Below, in pieces: positions 8,027-17,213 of a stretch of DNA of 64,000 nucleotides (the first letter of the stretch is position 1; every line of letters starts with the position of its first letter). The notes below the pieces were generated by a model. That model saw only the letters and a list, made by a program, of their open reading frames with translations, did no database searches and had not been told where the DNA came from. This stretch comes from Thermoproteota archaeon (GTDB lineage Archaea; Thermoproteota; Thermoprotei; Gearchaeales; Gearchaeaceae), in assembly GCA_021324265.1 (NCBI GenBank), contig JAJPJK010000006.1:1-64000 (forward strand), given 5' to 3'. The position numbers were made by a program, and so were the translations under genes.

Positions 8027-9163
8027 TTAAACGAAATTTGCCATAAGACCGATCTTTCTCCTGTAGTTCCTTGTCATTTCATCCTTTACCATTAAGTCTA
8101 TGAGTTCAATGATTTCCTTTCTTTTGATTTTCTTACAAACGAGATTTCCATTTGCCTTATTCAATGCATAAATCCCTTTTTTTCTCAGTTTTTTTATGGA
8201 TAGCTTGTATTCATTCAACAACATGGCATGGATGGTTTCGATATGATTTAAGGCAAATCCTGGGATTTCAATTCTCTGGATCACGTCTTTATCGAGTCTT
8301 ACGTAAAAGAGAAAGCATTTTTCCTTGGTATAAGGATTGTCGAAGACCTGATTGGAATATTCAAATACAGGTGTTCTATCTCCAATCTCTAGTTTTCCAG
8401 CAAAGTATAGCTTATCGCTGATTAAATCAAAATTTTGCAAGAGATTTTTTTGTCCATTTTTTTCCATCATGATAAGGATTGAAGCCAAGAAGGGAGAGCC
8501 GTTATAGCTGCTTAAAGATACAGGTATTATGTTGAGACTTCTTGTGGTCAAAAGAAAGTTCTGTAGCATTTCGAATATCTTGTCTCGATCTTCCTTTGGG
8601 AAATGTAACCAATCTATGCAAGATAACGAGAAATCTACTAACAAGAGCTTCATAATTTCTGCATCATTTTCTTTTGTTAATGTTTCGCTGAGCATCTCAA
8701 GAATGTCCTCAATCCTTTCTCTTGCTTCTGAAAAGTAATTTTTTGGTATTTTTTTAAGTACTTTCAATTTGTAAACGTTCTTGACCGTTTCTCCTTTTTT
8801 ATATTTTTTTGTAAATGCGAGTTCATAAAGTCTAAAAGGAGGTAATACTTCATTGAATAATTCGCTATTAAAAGCTACCGCTTCAATCTTAGCTTCAGAG
8901 TAACCTTCTTGTTTAACACTTACGGATATGTTTTCGATTTCTTCAGCATTCCTTGGCCATGCTATTTCATCTATATTGAATAAAATTAATGGGTCATCTG
9001 AAATCAAGTTTCCTATTTGGTATAGCCCAAGATCTGAAAGTCTCAAATTGTCTATGAATTTTAGGTTCGTTGATATATTGTTCAAATAGTAGTTGAACTC
9101 TTTAAACCTTTCCCTTAATTCCATATGTAAACTATCGATGAGTGTGAGTTTATTCGGTTTCAT
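8027..9163 (-). CDS. NurA-like protein with altered catalytic motifs
   Basis: About 378 residues, weak match to the NurA 5'-3' nuclease fold. LLLVDFSLSCIDWL resembles the NurA second motif (normally DGS-L), and FLFYVRLDKDVIQRIEIPGFALNHIETIHAMLLNE resembles the C-terminal strand, R-E-P segment and helix. The first DGS motif is not seen, so nuclease activity is doubtful. ATG 9163 is preferred over one at 9220 because a TATA element lies 27-34 bases before it and not before the other. No HerA ATPase is nearby. It could also be an unrelated archaeal family; family assignment is tentative. Confidence 0.4.
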   Translation of the reverse strand: MKPNKLTLIDSLHMELRERFKEFNYYLNNISTNLKFIDNLRLSDLGLYQIGNLISDDPLILFNIDEIAWPRNAEEIENISVSVKQEGYSEAKIEAVAFNSELFNEVLPPFRLYELAFTKKYKKGETVKNVYKLKVLKKIPKNYFSEARERIEDILEMLSETLTKENDAEIMKLLLVDFSLSCIDWLHFPKEDRDKIFEMLQNFLLTTRSLNIIPVSLSSYNGSPFLASILIMMEKNGQKNLLQNFDLISDKLYFAGKLEIGDRTPVFEYSNQVFDNPYTKEKCFLFYVRLDKDVIQRIEIPGFALNHIETIHAMLLNEYKLSIKKLRKKGIYALNKANGNLVCKKIKRKEIIELIDLMVKDEMTRNYRRKIGLMANFV

Positions 9164-9183
9164 AAACGAATATCTGGCGTTAG

Positions 9184-9199
9184 GATAAAAATATAAAAT
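9184..9199. promoter_or_regulatory. Shared TATA region between NurA-like and HPS-like genes
   Basis: The AT-only stretch reads TTTATATT on the minus strand, 27-34 bases from ATG 9163, and AATATAAA on the plus strand, about 34 bases from ATG 9227. One element may serve both directions. Confidence 0.5.
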
Positions 9200-9226
9200 G
9201 ATATTGCGGATTATTTTCATTACGGC

Positions 9227-9883
9227 ATGACAGTTCCTTTGTTACATGCCTCATTGACTACACTTGATAGAGAAATGGCTATAAGTCTTGCAAATAAGGT
9301 GTTTTTGAGCGGTGCTGACGTTATAGAAATAAGCAATACTTTGCTGAAAAGGCATGGTTTCGAGATCGTTTCAGATATAAGAAGAATCCTTCCAAAAACA
9401 AAAATTTATGTAGATACTAAAATCATAGAAAACATCGAAGAAGAAGGAAGGTTGGCTTATGAGGCTGGAGCTGATGTTATATCAATACATTCATCTGCCG
9501 ACGAAGAGGAGATTCTAGGCGGGATAAGTTATGTGAGGAAAATAGGTTTAGAACTCAGCTTAGATCTAACAGGAGTTAAAGATATAGTGAATAAGATATT
9601 CGCCATCTCGTATCTTACACCAGATTTCTTCTACTACAGAATACCTTCCTACATTGCGAATGATCTTAGTCACCATACAGAAATATTCAGGGCAATTAAA
9701 GATTTTGTTAGGATGGCTTCTGCACCGGTCATAATCGCAGGCCTCAAAAATCCTGATGATTTCTCATTATGCATTAGACTTGGAGTCCGTGCATTATCGA
9801 TAAGAATAAATGAGACGAATTTGCCAGAGATAGAAGAACTAATCAGGAGTCTTAAGCGAGCAATGGAAATTTCTTTTCCGTAG
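9227..9883 (+). CDS. Hexulose-6-phosphate synthase / OMP decarboxylase superfamily protein, catalytic residues changed
   Basis: 218 residues, a complete TIM barrel of the OMPDC/HPS suprafamily: GADVIEISNTLLKRHGFEIV, then KIYVDTKIIENIEEEGRLAYEAGADVISIH. In active HPS the first strand ends with a catalytic Asp (LD) and the third carries D-x-K-x-x-D. Here the first strand reads LHASLTT with no Asp, and the second motif is DTKIIE with Glu in the last place. The Lys is kept. HPS feeds formaldehyde or, in archaea, runs backward to make ribulose 5-phosphate. This copy may have another activity. Its 3' end overlaps the convergent isomerase gene by 32 bases. Confidence 0.6.
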   Translation: MTVPLLHASLTTLDREMAISLANKVFLSGADVIEISNTLLKRHGFEIVSDIRRILPKTKIYVDTKIIENIEEEGRLAYEAGADVISIHSSADEEEILGGISYVRKIGLELSLDLTGVKDIVNKIFAISYLTPDFFYYRIPSYIANDLSHHTEIFRAIKDFVRMASAPVIIAGLKNPDDFSLCIRLGVRALSIRINETNLPEIEELIRSLKRAMEISFP

Positions 9884-10619
9884 TCTCTTCATAAAACTCT
9901 GAGTAGTCTCTTATTATATAAGGTCTGTTTAAAGCCTTGATGTATTTATCATTGAGCTTTATATTCTCAATTAAATTGTTCAGGTAAAACTTCGATCTTA
10001 CGAATCGAAGGCTACAATTAATCTTATAATTTCTGTTTGCGATAAGACCTTCCTCTGTTACGTAGTATGCGCCACCTTTTAGTCTGCGGTATGTCTCGTA
10101 TATCGAGACAAATCGATTACTAACTATATTTAGGGTGATCGATACCCCATTATTCAAATTTACCATTAGATGCCCGTAGTTAGGCGGTATAAGGATCCAT
10201 TCCCCTTCATTTAGTTCCGTGGCCATTACATCTTCTACGAGCTCAAGCTCATTTTTTTGAAGTAAGAATAATACTCTGCCCTTTAAAACTGTGTATATTT
10301 CTGGAAATGTCCTGCCTGGAGAAGCTTCAGGATGATGGTGTCCATGTGTTTTATTGAACTCCTTTCCCACTTTTATATTATCCAATACAGTCAAATCAAT
10401 TCTTAGCTGTTCTTTCTCTAAATCATCTTTTACTTCGGGTAAAGTAATTCCTCTATACATAAAATACATTTCTTTTTCATCACTTATATTCGAAGGATCC
10501 AGATATAATTCTTTCAATTCGTAAAATCTTCTTATAATAGGTTTATATAGATCTTTATCGAGATATAATTCACTTAAATTATCTAAATCTTGAATTTTAA
10601 GATCTCTACTTAGATGCAT
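9852..10619 (-). CDS. pgi: Cupin-type glucose-6-phosphate isomerase
   Basis: 255 residues, longer than the roughly 190 of Pyrococcus cupin PGI, with additions at both ends. The central cupin holds the metal-binding set: NKTHGHHHPEASPGRTFPEIYTVLKGRVLFLLQ and IPPNYGHLMVN, giving His-x-His, Glu and a final His. It interconverts glucose 6-phosphate and fructose 6-phosphate. It is the third gene of a uppS-aminotransferase-pgi operon and overlaps the aminotransferase by 14 bases. Confidence 0.8.
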   Translation of the reverse strand: MHLSRDLKIQDLDNLSELYLDKDLYKPIIRRFYELKELYLDPSNISDEKEMYFMYRGITLPEVKDDLEKEQLRIDLTVLDNIKVGKEFNKTHGHHHPEASPGRTFPEIYTVLKGRVLFLLQKNELELVEDVMATELNEGEWILIPPNYGHLMVNLNNGVSITLNIVSNRFVSIYETYRRLKGGAYYVTEEGLIANRNYKINCSLRFVRSKFYLNNLIENIKLNDKYIKALNRPYIIRDYSEFYEETTEKKFPLLA

Positions 10620-11823
10620 TTACTGTTTTTTCATCTATAAATTCCCTTAGCAGTTTCATGCCTTTTTCAATCCTTTCCTCATTTTCGCCTACAAAAGTGA
10701 ATCTCATATGATTCTTGCCTGTTTCACCGAAACTGCTTCCCGCTACTATTGCAACATGTTTTTCTCTAACTAAACCTAACATTAATTGTTGATCATTCAT
10801 GTTTGCTTTTCTTAAGTACTCGTTTAAGTTTGCGAACATGTACATAGCACCCTCAGGGTAATGTGCATTTGCTTCAGGCAAATATTCCTTAAAAGATTCA
10901 TAGATTTTGTCTCTTCTACTTCTATAGATTCTCAGCGTGTACTCCAATATTCTTTTCTTTACTTCAGGTCTTAGATATATAGTGGCTGCAATTTGAGCAG
11001 GGGTATTAGAACTGAGTGTTGAATATTGTTTGAATTTTTCTATTGCAGCTATAACCTCTTTAGGACCATAGACATAACCTAGTCTAAAGCCTGTCATGGC
11101 AGGGTCTTTAGAAAAAGTGTTAACGCATATAGTCCTTTCCCTTGCTCTACTCTCTCTCCAGAACCAGTAGTGTTCTCCTTCATAAATCAAGTGTTTGTAA
11201 GCTTCATCTACAATGAACCAAAGATCATGATCTTCTGCAATATCTAAAAGTGCTTTAGCTGTTTCTTTATTTATTACTCTGCCAGTAGGGTTATCAGGAG
11301 TCGCGACCAAAATAGCCTTTGTTTTTGGTGTTATATGTTCAAGAATTCTATTGATATTTGGCTGGTATCCTTCATCCATTTTCTGTTCAACTAAGATAGG
11401 TTTTGCACCTGCTATTATCGCATCCTGTGCATAGCTTACATAAGAAGGATCCATGATGATTATTTCATCATCTCTATCGAGAATTGCGAAATCGGTAAGC
11501 AAAAGGCCTTCTGTTGCGCCTTCTGTAATTACTATTTCATCTAAACTTACATCTATATTACCAAATACTTTAAGGTCATTCTGAATAGCCTCTAAAACAC
11601 TTCTCAGGCCTTTTGTTGGAGTATAGGAGCTTGCAAGTAGTCTATTCTTTCGCATCTCTGCGACGGTTTCCTCAAAGACTTGTTCATCTATAGGCAAACT
11701 CGGTTGCCCAGTTGAAAGCTGTATTACATCTATTCCCTTAAGCCTAAGATCAGCAACCTCTTTGAGCATCTGCCTTATTGCAGATTGTTTCACTATTTGC
11801 GAAAGAAGTGATAGTTTTCTCAC
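10606..11823 (-). CDS. Class I/II aminotransferase (PLP-dependent, aspartate aminotransferase type)
   Basis: 405 residues with all fold-type I hallmarks: STGQPSLPI near residue 37, TEGATEGLLL, DNPTGRVI, IVDEAYKHLIYEG, and VNTFSKDPAMTGFRLGYVYG in which the Lys binds PLP. It transfers amino groups between amino acids and 2-oxo acids; exact substrate cannot be read from sequence. Start GTG 11823 overlaps the uppS stop by GTGA, so the two are translationally coupled. Confidence 0.85.
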   Translation of the reverse strand: MRKLSLLSQIVKQSAIRQMLKEVADLRLKGIDVIQLSTGQPSLPIDEQVFEETVAEMRKNRLLASSYTPTKGLRSVLEAIQNDLKVFGNIDVSLDEIVITEGATEGLLLTDFAILDRDDEIIIMDPSYVSYAQDAIIAGAKPILVEQKMDEGYQPNINRILEHITPKTKAILVATPDNPTGRVINKETAKALLDIAEDHDLWFIVDEAYKHLIYEGEHYWFWRESRARERTICVNTFSKDPAMTGFRLGYVYGPKEVIAAIEKFKQYSTLSSNTPAQIAATIYLRPEVKKRILEYTLRIYRSRRDKIYESFKEYLPEANAHYPEGAMYMFANLNEYLRKANMNDQQLMLGLVREKHVAIVAGSSFGETGKNHMRFTFVGENEERIEKGMKLLREFIDEKTVNASK

Positions 11824-12602
11824 TTTCCGAACCTCCTGTTTCTCCTTTGATAAGTCCTGATTGCTCTATATAAGTCTATTGCTCTGAACTCAGGCCAATA
11901 AACTTCGAGGAAACAAAGCTCGCTGTAAGCTGATTGCCAAAGAAGAAATCCTGAAAGCCTTTCTTCTCCGCTAGTCCTTATTATGAGATCAGGATATGGG
12001 TTCGGTAAGTGATAAGTGTATAATCGCTTTTCCAAGTCTTCTTCAGTGATCTGATCTGGAGGTATTTTACCTTCATAAAGGTCCTTTACGAGCTTTCGTA
12101 CTGCGTCGACTATTTCTACTCTACCACTATAGGCCATCGCTATGTTTAAATAATGTTTATTAAAAGTTTTCGTCTTTTCTTCAACCTCATCGAATTTTTT
12201 AATGAGAGATTTAGGCAAAAGGTCTCTTCTTCCTAACAATGAAACTCTGACTTCGTTTTCGTATATTTCTCTTGTATTAAGAATCTCTTCAAGTTTTTCT
12301 TCAGCTATCTTCATTATTTCTTCAATTTCTTTCTCTGACCTTTGAAAGTTCTCTACAGAAAAGGCATAAACAGTTAGCGTTTTAATTCCAAGTTTCAAGC
12401 ATTCCCTTAAAAGCAACTTCACTTTTTCAGCACCTTTTCTATGGCCCATCCAAGGAGGAAGACCATTTTCTATAGCCCATCTACGATTTCCGTCAAGGAT
12501 CACAGCTACATGAGAAGGCATAGGCTTATCTTTGATTTGCTTCAAAAGGCTCCATTGATAAATTCTATAAATTCCAAGATGAGTGAGTAACCACCTGAAC
12601 AT
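11820..12602 (-). CDS. uppS: cis-Prenyltransferase (undecaprenyl/polyprenyl diphosphate synthase)
   Basis: 260 residues. HVAVILDGNRRWA near residue 32 has the catalytic Asp, followed by GHRKGAEKV, YAFSVENFQRS, and the C-terminal RTSGEERLSGFLLWQSAYSELCFLEVYWPEF. It makes the long-chain polyprenyl carrier used for archaeal N-glycosylation. It heads the uppS-aminotransferase-pgi operon. Other genes here that would use the product are the GT4 enzyme at 15985 and the GT2 enzyme at 50705. Confidence 0.9.
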   Translation of the reverse strand: MFRWLLTHLGIYRIYQWSLLKQIKDKPMPSHVAVILDGNRRWAIENGLPPWMGHRKGAEKVKLLLRECLKLGIKTLTVYAFSVENFQRSEKEIEEIMKIAEEKLEEILNTREIYENEVRVSLLGRRDLLPKSLIKKFDEVEEKTKTFNKHYLNIAMAYSGRVEIVDAVRKLVKDLYEGKIPPDQITEEDLEKRLYTYHLPNPYPDLIIRTSGEERLSGFLLWQSAYSELCFLEVYWPEFRAIDLYRAIRTYQRRNRRFGK

Positions 12603-12625
12603 TATCTATTCAATTTTTAGGATTA

Positions 12626-12645
12626 GATTTATAAGTATTTAAAAG
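12626..12645. promoter_or_regulatory. Divergent promoter of uppS and a small membrane protein
   Basis: The 57-base gap holds TTTATAAG and TTTAAAAG on the plus strand, about 32 and 22 bases before ATG 12660. On the minus strand CTTATAAAT lies about 27 bases before the uppS ATG at 12602. Confidence 0.5.
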
Positions 12646-12659
12646 AGTATCTTTACAAT

Positions 12660-13004
12660 ATGGCTTCAGATAGGGTAATAGGAGGAGCAATCTTGGTAGT
12701 TTCTGTGATAATCATCATAATATATCTGATAGCATTGCTTTTGGTACCTTTAGCTCCCAATGCTTTACCTTCTTTAGCATGGATTAATAGTTCGGACGTA
12801 CAGCTTTGGTTATTGAGAATTCCAATTTTGGTAGCAGTAGTAGGTATCGGGGGTATAGCAGCTTGGATTGGATGGACGATACTTACTACTCCTCCGCCAA
12901 AGCCGATTGAAGAAATACAGAAAGAATTAGAAGAGGCAACTAAGGAAGTAACTAAGGAGACTGGGAGCAAAGAAAGTCCACCTCCGCCTCCTGAGAAAAA
13001 ATAA
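12660..13004 (+). CDS. Small membrane protein with proline-rich C-terminus
   Basis: 114 residues. Two membrane segments (about 7-30 and 52-75) are followed by a charged cytoplasmic or external tail, IEEIQKELEEATKEVTKETG, ending in a run of prolines. I do not recognise the family. It lies just upstream of the Lhr helicase and may be co-transcribed with it. Confidence 0.6.
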   Translation: MASDRVIGGAILVVSVIIIIIYLIALLLVPLAPNALPSLAWINSSDVQLWLLRIPILVAVVGIGGIAAWIGWTILTTPPPKPIEEIQKELEEATKEVTKETGSKESPPPPPEKK

Positions 13005-13027
13005 GCCCTCTTTCCTATATTTATTTC

Positions 13028-15777
13028 GTGGATAGTTTTTTCTATTAAGTGAAAGGTTAAAAGAAGAAATAACCAAATTAGGCTATACACGACCAACACC
13101 TATTCAAGAGAAGGCCATACCTGCAATATTACTTAAGGATTCTCATGTAATTCTGATTTCGCCAACAGGTAGCGGTAAAACAGAAGCAGCTTTATTTCCA
13201 GTAATCGATATAATCCAGAAAAACAACTGGAAGGGTTTGAGATGTATTTATGTTTCCCCATTAAGAGCACTGAATAGAGATATTTTCAAGAGGATGGCTT
13301 TGTTATGTGAAAGGATAGGCATTACTATGAGAGTTAGGCATGGTGATACACCAGAACTTGAAAGGGTCAAAATATCCTTATACCCTCCACAGTTGCTCAT
13401 AACAACTCCTGAAACACTTGACGCACTTTCTGTCATTGAAAGCTTCAACAAGAATTTTGAAACGCTTGAATTTCTAATCATAGATGAGATACATGAGTTA
13501 TTCGAGGATAGAAGAGGCTTACATCTTCTGCTGACTATTAATAGACTAAAAGAATTTAAAAAGAAATTCAAAATTATAGGATTGTCTGCAACTATAGCAA
13601 ATGTAGAGGCGATAGCTTCTGCAATCTTCAACCAAGAAGATTTCGTAGTAATTAACGAAGAAACTGAGAGAGAAGCTGAAGTAATGATTACTGCAGCAAG
13701 TAATCTAGCCGAATTTGTTTCGAAAGCTAATAAGATTTTGAGTGAAAATAAATCCTCAATCATTTTCGCCAATACTCGAAGTATGGCTGAAATCCTTGCT
13801 TATCAGTTAAAAGCAAAACTAAATATCAATATCGCTATTCATCATAGTAGCTTAGGAAGAGAAGTAAGAGAGGATGTAGAAGAAAAATTGAAAAAGGGAT
13901 TACTGAAAGCGGTGGTTTCAACGAGTTCACTTGAATACGGTATCGATATACCTAATGTTGATATCGTTATTCAATACGGTTCTCCGATTCAGGCGAAGAT
14001 TTTCAAACAGAGGGTAGGAAGGTCTCAACATAGAATAGGCCTTAAACCAAGAGGTGTAATATTTTGTTCTAATCCACTTGAGATATTAGAGTCTTATATT
14101 CTAGCTGTCAATTCAAATAAAAATAATCTCGAGGAAGAAGAAATTTCCAAGGACCTAGATATATTAATTCATCATATTATTGGTTTATTATTAATTAAAG
14201 GAAGTATAAATATAAATAGCTTGTATAATTTAATAAGAAGTATTAATATATATAAGGATCTAAATTATGATAAATTTCAGTACTTATTAGAAAATATAGT
14301 TAAGAATAAGTTAGCTATAATTAAAAATGATTCCTTATTCCCATTGAAAGTGAGAGCCATACCTTATTACTTCAATACCATATCTACAATTTTTGAAGAG
14401 CCATTGTATAGCTGCATCGACATATCAAGCCGTAAATTGGTAGGAAGAGTGGATGGTAGAATACTTTACGATTGTTTCGATAACAATTTATCTTTAATAT
14501 TAGCAGGTAGAAGCTGGAAAGTTGTAGCAATAAATGAGGAGAAATCCATAGCAGAACTTTCACCTATAGGTAGCGAGGCTGAGGCACCGATTTGGGTCGG
14601 TGAAATGCTTCCGGTCAGCAGAGCAGTTTCGGAAGCTGTCTTTGATCTATTGGGAGAGATTATTAAAAGAGATCATTTTCGTGAGGAGTATCCAGTAGAG
14701 TTGGATAGTGATGCTCGGTTTTCTTTATGTAATTTTATTGAGGACTTAAAATTAAATTCACCCTTCGTACCTTCAAGTGATTTATTTGTAATTGAGAAAC
14801 ATGAAAATCTCTATATCATCATTAACCCGAGGGGTACGAAAATAAACCGAGGAATCGCAATTCTTCTTAAAGGGATACTTAAAGGTCGAATTTTAGAGAT
14901 CATATCTAATGCCTATGGAATAGTTATTGAACTTAAAGAATCGCTTCCATTAGTTCATTTGATAAAGCAAATAATGAATATACCTAAAATTTCGGTTCAA
15001 AAGGATGTTTTAGCCGAGATTCTGTTTGAAGATTACAGCTTTCTTTCTGTGCTCAAGCAAATATCTATATTCACTGGAGTATTCAGAAAAGATTCTTTCA
15101 AAGAGTTAAATTCCAAGGCGCTTAGAAGTTTGAGGAATAGTTTTACTGAGGAAGTAGCGCTCGAAGTCTTTGCAAATCGTTACATGAATCTTGACGAAGC
15201 TGTTAGAATGATTGAATCGCTGGGTAACAAGATTAAGATATTATGCTACGAAACGAAAAGACCTACTCCATTATCATCTATGCTAATATCGAGATTACCT
15301 TTATTTAGGGAAGTGGTGGAAAAGAATGCTTCTTCCATATTTGAAGCCGTAGAACAAAGGCTTCTTGAAGAAGAAATGCTCTTTGTATGTACAGCTTGCA
15401 AGAATGATTTCGTAAAGAAAATAAGGGATTTGGACGAGTATCCTGTATGTTTTAAATGCGGATCCAAAAAGATTTCTGTTGTAAATCCATATGATGAAGG
15501 CATGATGAAAGTTGTTTATGCTTTTAAAAAAGGTAGACTTAAAGAGTTAAAAAAGTTTTCAAATGACTATGAGCGTTTTTTACTTAGTGCAGAGCTTGTA
15601 GCTAGATATGGCAAAGTCGCAGCAATGGTGATGGCCGGAAGGGGGATTGGTCCAGAGTTTGCGAGAAGAATCCTGATAAGCTGGGGAGGCAATAAAAATG
15701 ATTTAATAAAAGAAATAATCAATTTTGAAATAAACTTTGCTAAAACTAGGAAATATTGGGCTGATCAATCTTCTTGA
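13028..15777 (+). CDS. lhr: Lhr-type superfamily 2 helicase, with an apparent frameshift at the 5' end
   Basis: The long reading frame is open from 13036 and gives about 913 residues. Motifs in order: Q-like TRPTPIQEKAIP, Walker A SPTGSGKTEAA, YVSPLRAL, LLITTPETL, LIIDEIHEL, LSATIAN, VVSTSSLEYGIDIP and VGRSQHRIG. A C-terminal zinc ribbon (CTAC and CFKCG) follows. Lhr enzymes unwind DNA and RNA-DNA hybrids and act in repair. No ATG, GTG or TTG exists in this frame before Walker A. A GTG at 13028 would give VDSFFLLSERLKEEI, a natural start, if the six-T run at 13036-13041 had one more T. The 3' end overlaps a convergent gene by 32 bases. Confidence 0.8.
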
Positions 15778-15988
15778 GGTTTCTAAGGAATAAAGCCCTA
15801 GTTACAAAATACCAAATGGCCAACCAGAGGATAATTAGTAATACTCCAATCATATCATGAAGTATATTACTAGTTAATTTATCGCTCTCCACTGTTTCAA
15901 TTGAAAAGACTATCAGAGTAGTAAACAAAATAAACAATAGCCATGAAAACAATAATAGCCCTCCTATAAAAATAATGTTCTTCTTCAT
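15746..15988 (-). CDS. Small two-helix membrane protein
   Basis: 80 residues with two membrane segments (about 5-30 and 45-68) and a basic C-terminus that should face the cytoplasm. Family not recognised. It overlaps the GlcNAc-1-phosphate transferase stop by ATGA, so it may be an accessory to that enzyme. The 3' part overlaps the end of lhr on the other strand. Confidence 0.6.
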   Translation of the reverse strand: MKKNIIFIGGLLLFSWLLFILFTTLIVFSIETVESDKLTSNILHDMIGVLLIILWLAIWYFVTRALFLRNLKKIDQPNIS

Positions 15989-16971
15989 AACAATCTAACA
16001 TTTGTTAATAAGCTTGTGATTACAGCGAGCGTAGAAGAAAGACATGACATGAAGAAGAATACATAGCCAACCTGTTTTTCGCTTAAAGGTTGTTTAAGTA
16101 CTATCAACCTTAGCAAGGTCATAGGTGCTTGAGGATCAGAAGACGAATAAAGCAAACCACTTCTAAATACAACTGGTTTGTTTCTTATTTCCTTATGTTC
16201 GAATAGCCTGCCTACAGATGAAAGCGCATAAAACCCGTGCATTATATATGGAAACATTGCAACGAGTGTAGCTACTTCGAGATGAAATGTTATGGCTATA
16301 GCTCCAAGGTACGCTCCGAGGAAGAAATCACCGTTATTGCCCATAAATGCTCTAGCGGGATATTTATTGTAGAAATAAAAAGCGAGCAGCGCACCTAATG
16401 CGAGTGCTATAACGGGAATAGGTGAAAAAGATCCTTGGATAAAAGAAATGATCATTAGAGATAGGAAAATTGGCATGAGTAGAAGAGGTGTTGAACCATT
16501 AACTACGTTTAGCATATTAACAGCATTAGTTGAAATCGCAATACCTAGTGGTATCAATATCGGATAGATAATGGTCAGCCTTGTGGAAGGAATGAAGGGC
16601 AAAGCAGGATGAGGTTGGTATTGACCTAGTATGAATATTGGTATAGATGCTAAAAGCGTCAATAAGGGCTTAACTTTTCCGCCAAGATCTACTAGGTCAT
16701 CTATTAATCCAATAATACCACCTATCAATGCAACGCTTATTACTGTGATGTAAGCCAAATTTGGAACGATTATATAGAGAATAACCCCTAAAACAGTCAG
16801 AGATATCAATATTGCCACTCCGCACATCTCAGGTATTACAGGCCTGTTTTCTTTGTGTATATCGATACCTGTTTTCCCTTTTTTTAAGAAGAAACTCATC
16901 CAGAAAGGAACTTGGAAAAACACCATCGCTAATGATGAAATGAAGAATATCAAGGATAATTCAATGAGCAT
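15985..16971 (-). CDS. GT4 family UDP-sugar:polyprenyl-phosphate sugar-1-phosphate transferase (Alg7/AglH-like)
   Basis: 328 residues, about ten membrane segments. Cytosolic motifs of the MraY/WecA/Alg7 family appear in order: PEMCGVAI, GLIDDLVDLGGKVKPLL (Mg-binding DDxxD), NAVNMLNVVNG and MGNNGDFFLGAYLG. It loads the first sugar phosphate, usually GlcNAc-1-P, onto a polyprenyl phosphate to start N-glycan assembly. UppS a few kilobases away makes the lipid. Eukaryote-like archaeal forms share this layout. The exact sugar is not known. Confidence 0.82.
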   Translation of the reverse strand: MLIELSLIFFISSLAMVFFQVPFWMSFFLKKGKTGIDIHKENRPVIPEMCGVAILISLTVLGVILYIIVPNLAYITVISVALIGGIIGLIDDLVDLGGKVKPLLTLLASIPIFILGQYQPHPALPFIPSTRLTIIYPILIPLGIAISTNAVNMLNVVNGSTPLLLMPIFLSLMIISFIQGSFSPIPVIALALGALLAFYFYNKYPARAFMGNNGDFFLGAYLGAIAITFHLEVATLVAMFPYIMHGFYALSSVGRLFEHKEIRNKPVVFRSGLLYSSSDPQAPMTLLRLIVLKQPLSEKQVGYVFFFMSCLSSTLAVITSLLTNVRLL

Positions 16972-17020
16972 TATAGAAGGTTAATAATAGCGAAATTTAA
17001 GCTTTATTCTGTTCAAAAAA

Positions 17021-17094
17021 TGCGGACGCCGGGATTCGAACCCGGGCTCCCAGCGTGGCAGGCTGATGTCCTAACCAAGCTAGACGACGTCCGC
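17021..17094 (-). tRNA. tRNA-Gly (anticodon GCC)
   Basis: 74 bases including an encoded discriminator A, no encoded CCA. Acceptor GCGGACG pairs with CGTCCGC, D stem GTCT/GGAC, anticodon stem TCAGC/GCTGG with loop CTGCCAC, four-base variable loop, T stem CCGGG/CCCGG with loop TTCGAAT. No intron. The anticodon GCC reads GGC and GGT. Confidence 0.95.
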
Positions 17095-17118
17095 CTACAT
17101 TATTTTAGGAAGGCGTTT

Positions 17119-17129
17119 TCTTAAATCTT
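17119..17129 (-). promoter_or_regulatory. TATA element of tRNA-Gly(GCC)
   Basis: On the minus strand GATTTAAGAAAA is centred about 30 bases before the mature tRNA 5' end, in the position expected for a tRNA TATA box. Confidence 0.5.
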
Positions 17130-17130
17130 T

Positions 17131-17193
17131 TAGCGCTCAAGCAAATGCCTTTTCCTCATCTTAGGTCAGAGTAACTCTGTTATATCATCGCTA
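17131..17193 (-). ncRNA. Candidate C/D box guide sRNA
   Basis: A 63-base minus-strand element has the layout of an archaeal C/D sRNA. The ends pair (TAGCG with CGCTA). Inside, a C-like box GCGATGA (one mismatch to RTGATGA) is followed by about 15 bases, a perfect D' CTGA, a 3-base gap, C'-like AAGATGA, about 15 bases, and a D-like TTGA. Symmetric spacing is the main support; the C and D boxes are not perfect. It starts about 20 bases after the PINA stop and ends just before the tRNA-Gly TATA element. Targets were not identified. Confidence 0.42.
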
Positions 17194-17213
17194 GGAAAAA
17201 ATAAGATAAGGTT

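Noticed and set aside
8027-9883. A HerA-NurA resection operon
   Set aside because: No HerA ATPase is present nearby; the neighbours are a peptidase and an HPS-like protein.
12653-13099. Minus-strand frame of 148 codons opposite the small membrane protein
   Set aside because: The plus-strand reading has well-formed membrane segments and a promoter; the antisense product is a low-complexity shadow.
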